A DNA stretch of 64,000 nucleotides, taken from contig NZ_CAIJDE010000028.1 in the NCBI RefSeq assembly GCF_903819335.1, positions 42,034-106,033 on the forward strand. The letters run 5' to 3'. Every line of letters begins with the position of its first letter. Within the stretch, counting starts at the first letter, position 1. The notes below the pieces were generated by a model. The model was given only the letters and a program-made list of their open reading frames with translations, was not told the origin of the DNA and ran no database searches. Origin of the DNA: Flavobacterium panici. Lineage in GTDB: Bacteria > Bacteroidota > Bacteroidia > Flavobacteriales > Flavobacteriaceae. Positions 34,757-42,117 of the stretch are shown here, one piece after another. The position numbers were made by a program, and so were the translations under genes.

Positions 34757-35150
34757 CGTTTTTGCGTAACTTTTTTAGTGTCTCGACAAGCTTCTTAAGG
34801 TTTGATGTTGTCTGTTTATTGCTTAGTGCAGGGGTCGGGCTTTTCTCAATTGTTCTACCGCTTTTCTTTACGGTTCGTTCTTTTATCCTGCCGTTGAAGT
34901 CTGTACCAATAACCTGATATTCGACACCCCTAGGCATCAACCTTCGGGCTATCTGTTCAAGTTTTGAGTTAATACCGCTTGGGTTGTCCTCTCCGTAAAA
35001 CCCGTAATACATTTGTCTAAAGATGTACTTACCGTTTGTCACCGTGTAGCTTATCGAACGTTTAAGCGTTCCTTGGTCAACGTGTGCCTTTGCTTTGGCT
35101 TCGTCAATAATCTGTTGTGCAATCTTTCTTACTTCGTCGTCGCTTAACAT
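34728..35150 (-). CDS. HK97 gp10-like tail completion protein (first copy)
   Basis: In this 140-residue protein IIDEAKAKAHVDQGTLKRSISYTVTNGKYIFRQMYYGFYG matches the gp10 pattern and aligns by eye with the next gene. A basic C-terminus (SGRTIEKSPTPALSNKQTTSNLKKLVETLKKLRKN) follows. It overlaps the following gene by 29 bp. Confidence 0.6.
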   Translation of the reverse strand: MLSDDEVRKIAQQIIDEAKAKAHVDQGTLKRSISYTVTNGKYIFRQMYYGFYGEDNPSGINSKLEQIARRLMPRGVEYQVIGTDFNGRIKERTVKKSGRTIEKSPTPALSNKQTTSNLKKLVETLKKLRKNDGDSEKTKN

Positions 35151-35596
35151 ATCGTGCCTTGGTTAGGGATTGCCAACTCTAAATCGAATTGCACACCGTC
35201 TAGTGAATTGCGTGACCAGTCCTTAAGTTGTCTTAGCGTTGATTGTGATGTAATTTCAATATTCAATTCGTTGTAGTCTCTAAGCAGTTTATTTAATAGC
35301 TTATGCGCAATTGAATGTGTCTCGCTTACGTTGTCGATGTAGTTCGAATCGGTTAAGAGTTTGTTATCTGTTTGCGACGTTTTAAAATCACGTTGTTGGA
35401 CTATCGTAATACGATAACTTGCTAAGATTTGGCTCTCTGTAATATCCGTATCTTGCAAATCCAAGTTCACCAGCGGGTAAATATTGGCTAACTGGGTATC
35501 AATTCGAAGACTTGATAACGTTGAAATTGTGTTTACCAGTTCATTCTTTTGAAATTCTTTGATAAGCCAGTCGTTTAATAGATATATTTCATTCAT
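35144..35596 (-). CDS. Probable tail terminator-like protein
   Basis: The 150-residue protein begins with a helix (NEIYLLNDWLIKEFQKNELVNTIST) followed by strands and a long helix (NYIDNVSETHSIAHKLLNKLLRDYNEL), ending in a strand (VQFDLELAIPN). The place between connector-like and gp10-like genes and the fold pattern fit a tail terminator. This is inference from order. Confidence 0.45.
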   Translation of the reverse strand: MNEIYLLNDWLIKEFQKNELVNTISTLSSLRIDTQLANIYPLVNLDLQDTDITESQILASYRITIVQQRDFKTSQTDNKLLTDSNYIDNVSETHSIAHKLLNKLLRDYNELNIEITSQSTLRQLKDWSRNSLDGVQFDLELAIPNQGTIC

Positions 35597-35615
35597 TTAG
35601 TTTTTAGTGTTAATA

Positions 35616-35870
35616 CTACTTTATGTTTTCGACCAGTCTTTTACGCAATAGGTATTCAGCCCAAAAGAAAAAATCGTCTGTTTTCCATTTGTCAACCTCT
35701 TTGTATTTGCTTAAGTCTCCGTTTGTTATCAAATAATACATTTCAGGATAACCCCCGTAATGCTCGTTAAACGCTTTACGCTCGTATAAGCCCTGTGTTT
35801 CTTCCGCTGGCGGCTGATACATATAAGGCGGGTTGAATATATACGGGTATCGCTCTTTATAGCTTAACAA
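35616..35870 (-). CDS. Small late-operon protein
   Basis: The 84 residues are rich in Tyr, Pro and Trp (ERYPYIFNPPYMYQPP, DDFFFWAEYLLRKRL). Unrecognised. It is separated from the preceding gene by two bases and from the next by 19, so it belongs to the late operon. Confidence 0.5.
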   Translation of the reverse strand: MLSYKERYPYIFNPPYMYQPPAEETQGLYERKAFNEHYGGYPEMYYLITNGDLSKYKEVDKWKTDDFFFWAEYLLRKRLVENIK

Positions 35871-35872
35871 GC

Positions 35873-36256
35873 TTACAAGAAAGACTTTGTAATTACTTCA
35901 ACTTCGGCAAGGCTTACTTTGTTTACGTCAACTGGGATGAGCTTATACTTAGGTTTAAGTAGGATTTTAAGAAGTGCCTCAAAATCGTTTTCACGCTGGA
36001 ACGTATCAACGTCGATAAACTTGTCTATTACGCTTAAATCACCGTCGTACTTGTATCTGAACTTAACACGTTTCGGGTCGGTGTGCATTGCTTTATTGAA
36101 TGCGTCTAAATCAGTTGTTTTAAAGTACTCCTTAACCTTGCGTTTAATAAGTTCAATATCGGTTTCGTTTCCTTTTATGTCCTCGCTAAACTTGCATAAG
36201 GGTAAGTAAGGAATATCATTTTTGGTTCTGTAAATTCTGTCTGTAACTCTGGGCAT
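35873..36256 (-). CDS. Late-operon protein of unknown function
   Basis: The 127-residue protein (MPRVTDRIYRTKNDIPYLPL...) has a helical middle and a lysine-rich segment (LLKILLKPKYKLIPVDVNKV). The pattern DFEALLKILLKP resembles small assembly chaperones or tape-measure chaperones, but this is weak. Its ATG directly follows the preceding stop. Confidence 0.45.
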   Translation of the reverse strand: MPRVTDRIYRTKNDIPYLPLCKFSEDIKGNETDIELIKRKVKEYFKTTDLDAFNKAMHTDPKRVKFRYKYDGDLSVIDKFIDVDTFQRENDFEALLKILLKPKYKLIPVDVNKVSLAEVEVITKSFL

Positions 36257-36499
36257 TTATTTGCTGATTATATTTTTTAATTGCTGAAATTTGTACACTG
36301 CTTTAAGCAATCCAAAATCAACAATGTCGTTATCGCTGAATAGTTCTTTGAAAACCTCTTCGCTCTCTAGTTCCGTTTCTTTCAATTCTCTATAAACGTT
36401 TTTCAGGAACGGAAAAATGTTAACCAGCATCTTAATACTCATTTCGTTGTGGTCTGCTGGCTGCTGTTTGCACGTCGTGCAAGGCTGTTTTTTAACCAT
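36257..36499 (-). CDS. Small CxxC protein
   Basis: The 80-residue protein begins MVKKQPCTTCKQQPADHNEM, a single CxxC, then a helical body. It could bind a metal with a partner. It is the first small gene after the terminase large subunit. Function unknown. Confidence 0.5.
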   Translation of the reverse strand: MVKKQPCTTCKQQPADHNEMSIKMLVNIFPFLKNVYRELKETELESEEVFKELFSDNDIVDFGLLKAVYKFQQLKNIISK

Positions 36500-36512
36500 A
36501 TAATTTAGTGTT

Positions 36513-37718
36513 TTATAATACCTGTGATTTCATACCGTAAAGCTTTTTAAACACAGCATAACCGCCCGCCTCGGTGATGTGGTCATAACCGCCCGACTTA
36601 TCAGGAACACCGTTTTTGTAAACTTGATTTTCCAGTGCTTCGGTGTAGTTGGGGCAAGTCGTATCGTTTACGTAGTACTGCCCGTTTTCAAAAGCTAGGT
36701 TAACACTGTTTACCCTGTCGCTAATCGATGGGTTTTTACGTGGTGCGTCAATGGTGAAACCATTTGATTTGATAATATCGAAATTGCTTGCTCCGTTGCT
36801 TGCTCTCGATGCACCTGACGCATCGGGTATGACGTATATTTTATTGTTTTTGTATCTCTCTTTGAGAATGTCGCAAACATCTTGCGTATTAAACCCATTT
36901 GTAATCTCATCAACTGCGTGTATAGCACCGTTTCTCATTACGTGCACAACCGCATTCATTTTTGTAACGTTGAAATCCAGCCCGATATATAAAGAATCGC
37001 CGTCCTGTATGGTTTCAGTTGAACGATTTACCTTTCTGTTGAACGATTTATATACGCTCGAACTGTTCAAGTTGACAAACTCACCGTTGATATAGGCATT
37101 AAATAAAGCCTCGCTGTAAGATTCTCGTAGGGTTTCTATGTAACCAGCTGGCAAAAATGGGTTGTCGTACGTTCGTGCTCTAATTACGTTCTTGTTTGTT
37201 GTCCATTCCTTGACGAAAAACTCATAAAGCCAGCCGAAACCCTCAGGCGTTGAAACCGTATCAACACAATTAGGCTGGTTATTTGGCAACTTTAACCTGT
37301 TACGCCCTAGGATTCTGATAAATATATCAGACATTTTACCCTTTGGCAGTGTGTCGGCTTCGTCAATCATTGAATAAGCCACTTCATAACCAACGATTTT
37401 GTTCGGGTCGGACATATTACGCAATAGGATTTTACCGTAATCCGTGGTAATTGTATTGTCGTGCTTGTTAATCTTGAACTTAATACCAAAATCCGTTAGT
37501 ATCTCGCTGAACTTAGGCAAAGCAATATCTTTGATAAGTGCATACGTTGGCAGATAATACGCCACGTTTAAACCGTTATACTCAATCTTTTTAATGACTG
37601 TCTTTAAGACCCCAGCGTGTGACTTTCCCGCACCATATCCACCAATTAAAGCAGTGTGTACCGCATTAGATAAAAGAAACTCTTTTTGGTGTTTAAGCGG
37701 TGCTATCATCAGCTGCAT
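36513..37718 (-). CDS. terL: Terminase large subunit
   Basis: This is the DNA-packaging motor. Walker A is GGYGAGKS (26-33) and Walker B ends AYSMIDEAD (about 112-122), followed by the coupling motif VSTPEGFGW. The nuclease domain shows YIGLDFNVTK and VIPDASG, with metal-binding aspartates. At 401 residues it is short but complete, like PBSX-type enzymes. It overlaps the small subunit by 26 bp. Confidence 0.92.
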   Translation of the reverse strand: MQLMIAPLKHQKEFLLSNAVHTALIGGYGAGKSHAGVLKTVIKKIEYNGLNVAYYLPTYALIKDIALPKFSEILTDFGIKFKINKHDNTITTDYGKILLRNMSDPNKIVGYEVAYSMIDEADTLPKGKMSDIFIRILGRNRLKLPNNQPNCVDTVSTPEGFGWLYEFFVKEWTTNKNVIRARTYDNPFLPAGYIETLRESYSEALFNAYINGEFVNLNSSSVYKSFNRKVNRSTETIQDGDSLYIGLDFNVTKMNAVVHVMRNGAIHAVDEITNGFNTQDVCDILKERYKNNKIYVIPDASGASRASNGASNFDIIKSNGFTIDAPRKNPSISDRVNSVNLAFENGQYYVNDTTCPNYTEALENQVYKNGVPDKSGGYDHITEAGGYAVFKKLYGMKSQVL

Positions 37719-38157
37719 TAATATCTATAAATTTAATCGACGTTATCGGTGATGTTGTCGTATCGTCAACGATTACCTTTTCACCATATTTTGCTGGGTT
37801 CATTTTCCCAAGCATCCATTTAAGAGTATTGATTTTTAAACGTCTGTCGTCAACCGAATCTTTAACAATGGTTTCCACAAGTTCACCGCCTCGGTATTTC
37901 TTTATTTCTTTCGGGCTGTCGCTAAATGCGATTCGCATCATTTCATCAAACAAAAAATTTTCTCTGTGCTTTTGTGCCTCTTTGTACATATCGTTATACT
38001 CAGGATTTTTCTTTAACCACATTGTAAACGTTGAAGGTGATACAACCCCGTATGTCTGCAACGTTACCGTTAAAGGGCTTCCGCTTGCAATGTCGTCGCA
38101 AATCCTACGCACTGCGTCTTGCTTTTCTTCTTCTGTGTATTTCTTGTATTTACTCAT
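37693..38157 (-). CDS. terS: Terminase small subunit
   Basis: The 154-residue protein has an N-terminal helix-turn-helix (DAVRRICDDIASGSPLTVTLQTYGVVSPSTFTMWLKKNPEYND) that binds the packaging site and a helical oligomerisation region (LKINTLKWMLGKMNPAKYGEK). It is the first gene of the late operon and follows late promoter copy 1 by four bases. Confidence 0.85.
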   Translation of the reverse strand: MSKYKKYTEEEKQDAVRRICDDIASGSPLTVTLQTYGVVSPSTFTMWLKKNPEYNDMYKEAQKHRENFLFDEMMRIAFSDSPKEIKKYRGGELVETIVKDSVDDRRLKINTLKWMLGKMNPAKYGEKVIVDDTTTSPITSIKFIDINAADDSTA

Positions 38158-38161
38158 ACTG

Positions 38162-38192
38162 ATATTATAGAATCGAATCGAGTATAAGTAAA
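38162..38192 (-). promoter_or_regulatory. Late promoter copy 1 (TTTACTT-N16-TATAATAT), terminase operon
   Basis: On the minus strand TTTACTT (complement of 38186-38192), 16 bp, TATAATAT (complement of 38162-38169), then CAGT and the ATG at 38157. The predicted transcript start is the A of the ATG, so the mRNA would be leaderless. The layout is identical to copy 2. Confidence 0.65.
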
Positions 38193-38194
38193 AC

Positions 38195-38851
38195 CTAAGC
38201 GTAATATTTTTTTAGTATTTCATTGCTTCTTAACTTCTTAAGAATGCGGTTTAGCTTCTTCCAAACTAATTGCTTTGATACGTCACCCAACTGTTCAGGC
38301 GATAAGTTCCAACTCGTGCCAATCTTAGCAAGCGTCATTTTTTCCTCATAACAATAGCGTTTAAGCAGTAAATCGGTTTCGTCCTGCGTGCAAATCTGCT
38401 GGACAATAATCCAAAATAGTTCTCTGTCAAAATCCGTGTTGGGGTCTGCTTCAAGTTCAAAGTCTTCGGGTGATGAATATGTCGGGGCTTGGTAGTCTTC
38501 TTTCTTGGCTTCGGATGCTGGAACGCTAACAATATTGTTAACCAGCTTCAACCCTGTTTGTATTTCGTTGGTGATACATTTAATTGCGTAGGTTGAAAAT
38601 CTTATATTTTTATCTGGGTTGAAATTTTCTATTGCTTTGACCAAACCTATGAAACCGAACTGTTCTGCATCCTCGATATTTGTTGAATTGAATTTTTTAG
38701 AAATGAAAAAAACCAAACCTAAGTTTGCTTTAAAAATTTTATCTCTTTTTAAAAGTGATTGAGTTTCTTTATATTCCTTAAATAAATCTAATTGTTCAGA
38801 ATATGGTATACGAGTTGAAATGTTTTTTAACTCTGTATGAAATTGCTTCAT
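38195..38851 (-). CDS. Phage-encoded sigma-70 family factor
   Basis: The 218 residues hold region 2 (LGLVFFISKKFNSTNIEDAEQFGFIGLVKAIENFNPDKNIRFSTYAIKCITNEI, about 43-98), whose core-binding and -10-contacting parts are clear. A region 4-like helix-turn-helix follows (about 155-205, MTLAKIGTSWNLSPEQLGDVSKQLVWKKLNRIL). It has no region 1. It lies directly upstream of the late operon, whose promoters differ from the host TAnnTTTG class, so it most likely directs late transcription. Its own upstream region has TTTACCT-N15-TATAATTA, a weaker form of the same pattern, so autoregulation is possible. Confidence 0.85.
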   Translation of the reverse strand: MKQFHTELKNISTRIPYSEQLDLFKEYKETQSLLKRDKIFKANLGLVFFISKKFNSTNIEDAEQFGFIGLVKAIENFNPDKNIRFSTYAIKCITNEIQTGLKLVNNIVSVPASEAKKEDYQAPTYSSPEDFELEADPNTDFDRELFWIIVQQICTQDETDLLLKRYCYEEKMTLAKIGTSWNLSPEQLGDVSKQLVWKKLNRILKKLRSNEILKKYYA

Positions 38852-38954
38852 TATTTTATTTATGTTTATAAAATAATTATAAAGGCAATTCTTAAAAGGT
38901 AAAGTCTTTTAATATGAGATATCTAATTTCAACACATCAAATTAAATGCTGTAA

Positions 38955-39707
38955 ATGACATTAATCTACATTTTTTTAGTCGTGATTTTAGTATTCGCAA
39001 TTATGTCATACATAAGTTTGCGAAAAATTAGCAGTCAAAGTAACGTCAGCAACCTTGGTGATGATAGATATTATGAACTGAAGTATAAACTTCAATTTTT
39101 ATCATCTGTGGGAGTAATAATAATTGCTGTTGCTGGCTTTTTTGGATTGGATAAATATGAAAATTTCGTTAAGGAATTTAAAAGTAAAACAGATTCCCTT
39201 GATATTAAACTTAGTGAATACGACAAAAAGATTTCCCTATTGGATTCAAGTATTTTAAAATATGATTCTCGAATCAGAACTTATGATAATTCTTTTAAAA
39301 TGCTAGATTTAAGTAAAATAAAATTTTCAAAAGCGATGATTTCATCAAACAAGGAACTTTTACAGTTAAAAGATACAATTGATGTAATAAAGAAAAGAAA
39401 TATTTTAGACAAGACTTTTTATGTTATAAATAATTTACAAGTTAATAATCCCATTATTCCAAATAATGGAAATCTAATTACACGATATTATTTTAAAGAC
39501 TTGTATACGATAATTGGTGATAAATTACCCGAATTTGAAAAACCTCCTATTATATTGGTTGTGCCTCAATCACTCTCAAATGTCGTAATTGTATCACTAA
39601 CTAAAGAATACGTTGAATTGTCTGCATATAATTACCCTGGCAATAATGGTAATGAGGAACCGAAAACTTTTGATTTTACTCTACTTATTGCGAGAAAATT
39701 AAAATAA
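38955..39707 (+). CDS. Membrane protein with coiled coil, near attR
   Basis: Two membrane segments (about 3-22 and 48-66) are followed by a coiled coil (about 70-120, KTDSLDIKLSEYDKKISLLDSSILKYDSRIR) and a C-terminal domain of about 110 residues. It is the only plus-strand gene between the sigma factor and attR, a place where lysogenic-conversion genes collect. It could be a superinfection-exclusion protein; no family is recognised. Confidence 0.6.
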   Translation: MTLIYIFLVVILVFAIMSYISLRKISSQSNVSNLGDDRYYELKYKLQFLSSVGVIIIAVAGFFGLDKYENFVKEFKSKTDSLDIKLSEYDKKISLLDSSILKYDSRIRTYDNSFKMLDLSKIKFSKAMISSNKELLQLKDTIDVIKKRNILDKTFYVINNLQVNNPIIPNNGNLITRYYFKDLYTIIGDKLPEFEKPPIILVVPQSLSNVVIVSLTKEYVELSAYNYPGNNGNEEPKTFDFTLLIARKLK

Positions 39708-39710
39708 TTA

Positions 39711-39821
39711 TTAGCCAATGGGAATCCAATCGATAATAGTTCCATCACTTTCAGGAACACTAGGACAGCAAATGTATTCGAGACCATCTTTATTAAAAAC
39801 TTTGTAATCATCCAAACAAAG
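39711..39821 (-). pseudogene. Possible gene remnant (35 codons) at the prophage right end
   Basis: Read on the minus strand from the codon after a TAA at 39824-39822, the frame gives LCLDDYKVFNKDGLEYICCP and ends ...DGTIIDWIPIG at a TAA (39713-39711). It has no ATG, yet the composition and ending look like real protein. It may be the 3' end of a gene lost near attR. Confidence 0.3.
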
Positions 39822-39909
39822 TTATCAAATACTAATTGATTCAGAATCGTAAACAACATTATTTCAAACAATTAACTTATGTTATTTTACACCACACATT
39901 TTAATTACA

Positions 39910-39916
39910 CAACATT
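39910..39916. other. attR core (CAACATT)
   Basis: Identical to 4346-4352. To its right the comM frame continues toward its start; to its left the frame hits a stop after two phage-encoded codons. Confidence 0.85.
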
Positions 39917-40750
39917 AGAAATAGTATGATGCGGACTTCTAAACGGACGCTGGTTCATCAACCCTACTTCTTTTAATTTTCCGGCAACGCTATGAATTTT
40001 AGTAGTTTCAAGTGCTTCGCGCAAAGTCATTGGCGGTAAAATACTTGGAACACGTTTGGCGAGCATTGTTTTTCCGGCACCGGGCGGGCCAATTAAAATA
40101 ATATTATGTCCTCCGGCAGCCGCAATTTCCATACAACGCTTTATACTTTCCTGTCCGCGAACGTCTGAGAAATCAAATTCAGGAAAATCCAGGGTTTTGT
40201 AAAATTCGGCTCTTGTATCAATTACGGTTGGTTCAAGAGTTCCTTTTCCTGCGAAAAAATCAATTACTTCTTGCAGATTTGAAACGCCGTAAACATCTAA
40301 ACCGGCAACAATTGCAGCTTCTTTTACATTTTGAATAGGCAGAAAAAAACCTTTGTAACCTTCTTCTTTTGCTTTTATGGCAATGGGTAATGCGCCACGA
40401 ATAGGCTGTAAACTTCCGTCAAGAGAAAGTTCACCCATAATAACATATTGTTCAATTTCCGGTGCTTTTATCTGATCTGAACCCACTAAAATTCCCATTG
40501 CAAGAGGCAAATCATAAGCAGAACCTTCTTTTCGAAGGTCGGCGGGCGCCATATTTATCGTGATTTTTTTCCCGGGAAAACTTAAATTATTATTTTTGAG
40601 GGCTGCCGCGATTCGGTAACTGCTTTCTTTTATGGCATTATCCGGAAGACCAACTAAATGATAACCAATTCCTTTATCCATATGAACCTCGATCGTAATC
40701 GTTGTTGCTTCAACTCCAAAAACGGCACTTCCGTAAACTTTTACTAACAT
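39910..40750 (-). pseudogene. comM: comM 5' part (Mg chelatase-like AAA+ ATPase), separated by prophage
   Basis: The first 280 residues of ComM/YifB are intact: the N-terminal Lon-protease-like domain (MLVKVYGSAVFGVEATTITI, about 1-165) and the start of the AAA+ domain with Walker A GPPGAGKTMLAKR (about 215-227). The frame stops six bases past the core (TISNVV then TAA at 39905). With the 3' part at 4345-3651 it makes the expected 511-residue protein. ComM is required for efficient recombination of incoming DNA in naturally competent bacteria, so the lysogen should be impaired there. Confidence 0.92.
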
Positions 40751-40829
40751 AATATTCCTTTCATTAATTGTTTTTAAAACTAATGAAAAAAATATTAAAA
40801 TGTAAATATTTTATTACAAATAAAGAATT

Positions 40830-41801
40830 TTAAAATGGAAGTCTAATCTGCGTTTTAATCTCCTCAACAATCTTGCTCAAATCCAAACTATTCTGATGTG
40901 ACCAAAGTTCACTTTCAATTTGATCATTTCTAATACAATTATTGCATTCCATAATTTCATGAGCATATCCTTTTCCAAGAGTCGGCAAATTATAAACTGA
41001 TTCTTGTTCTTCTTTAAAAACAGAATATCCATCGGCCATAAACCACGGAGAATTTAATTCGATTCGGCCTTTTGTTCCGCTAATCAAGGCTTTCATATCA
41101 GATTCTGAAACTATAGAAGAATGTAAAATAGATTGTGCACTCTCATATTGTAATATCATGGAGGTCTGTAAATCAATTCCATTTTTATGATGAACAGCTT
41201 TTGCGATTATCTCTTTAGGGATTCCGAATACTATATAGGAGAGAAATAATGGATAAACGCCAATATCAAATAATGCCCCGCCTCCTCGGTTTTTATCAAA
41301 AAGTCGGCTTCCTTCTACATCATTTCCTATAAAAGCAAAATCGGCTTTTATGTAATTGGCTTCGCCGATAATTCCGCTTTCAACTTTTGCCAAAACATCC
41401 TGAACCACCGGAATAAATCGTGTCCAGAAAGCTTCCATAAAAAACTTATTATGTTTTTTAGAAGCCTCAATCATACGTTCGGCATCTTTATACGAAAGTG
41501 CAATTGGTTTTTCGCATAAAACATGTTTACCACTTTCGAGTGCTTTTATAGACAATTCAGCGTGCGAATCATGAGGTGTAGCAATATATATAATATCAAT
41601 TTCTTTGTCTTCAAAAAGTAAATCATAAGAATTATACATTCTCATAGCATTGAATTTTGCTCCAAATTCTTCTGCTTTCAAAATATCCCGTGAAGCAACA
41701 GCAAGTAATTCTGCATCTTCAACCAATAATAAATCTGCTGCAAATTGATGTGCAATGTTTCCCAGACCAATTATTCCCCACTTTATTTTCTGATTTTTCA
41801 T
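40830..41801 (-). CDS. Gfo/Idh/MocA family oxidoreductase
   Basis: The 323-residue protein has an N-terminal Rossmann fold (KWGIIGLGNIAHQFAADLL, NAD(P) binding), the family's CEKPIALS with the catalytic lysine, and the GGGALFDIGVYPL block of the C-terminal domain. Members oxidise or reduce sugars and related rings, for example trans-1,2-dihydrobenzene-1,2-diol or inositol dehydrogenases. The substrate is not decided by the sequence. The gene is separate from comM by 79 bp on the same strand. Confidence 0.88.
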   Translation of the reverse strand: MKNQKIKWGIIGLGNIAHQFAADLLLVEDAELLAVASRDILKAEEFGAKFNAMRMYNSYDLLFEDKEIDIIYIATPHDSHAELSIKALESGKHVLCEKPIALSYKDAERMIEASKKHNKFFMEAFWTRFIPVVQDVLAKVESGIIGEANYIKADFAFIGNDVEGSRLFDKNRGGGALFDIGVYPLFLSYIVFGIPKEIIAKAVHHKNGIDLQTSMILQYESAQSILHSSIVSESDMKALISGTKGRIELNSPWFMADGYSVFKEEQESVYNLPTLGKGYAHEIMECNNCIRNDQIESELWSHQNSLDLSKIVEEIKTQIRLPF

Positions 41802-42117
41802 TCTTAAATTTTAATTACAAAAAGTGTTAAAAACATTAAATATAATTCAACAATAAATCTAATTAGATGTTTTTAGATAACAAACAACAAGTTTAACTCA
41901 AAAAAGTGTATTAAAAAAATAGGAAAAATATTCGATTTGATAACTAAGTAAAAAAAAACGCTGCTAAAATGTAAATTTTAAGTCTGTTTTAACAAATAGA
42001 TTCAAAATTGAGGGGGTTAAATTTAAAAATTAACAAAAATTAAACATTAGACTCTATTTTATTAGGGGGTATTAAATCATTTTATACTTTTATCAAAAAT
42101 TTTAAAACTAAATAACT
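41802..42117. promoter_or_regulatory. Long leader/promoter region of the ammonium transporter gene
   Basis: AT-rich, 316 bp, with a repeated G-run: GGGGGTTAAAT at 42012-42022 and GGGGGTATTAAAT at 42065-42077. A weak TAnnTTTA box lies at 42085-42092. The repeated blocks could bind a nitrogen-responsive activator. Nothing else is seen. Confidence 0.35.

Larger units (their letters stand above)
4346..39916. mobile_element. Integrated tailed prophage, about 35.56 kb, serine-integrase type
   Basis: The element runs from the core at 4346-4352 to its copy at 39910-39916 and splits comM. It carries a large serine integrase, terminase pair, portal, protease, major capsid, tape measure, tail and fibre proteins, holin-like pair and GH19 endolysin, so it looks capable of forming virions with a non-contractile tail; I see no sheath protein. 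I did not recognise a CI-type repressor, helicase or primase. Structural genes have no visible frameshifts. Accessory genes cluster at the left (6206-13103) and by attR (38955-39821). Confidence 0.93.

Noticed and set aside
4346..39916. tRNA-gene integration or a longer att duplication
   Set aside because: No tRNA gene is present at either end and identity between the ends is limited to 7 bp, as expected for a serine integrase.
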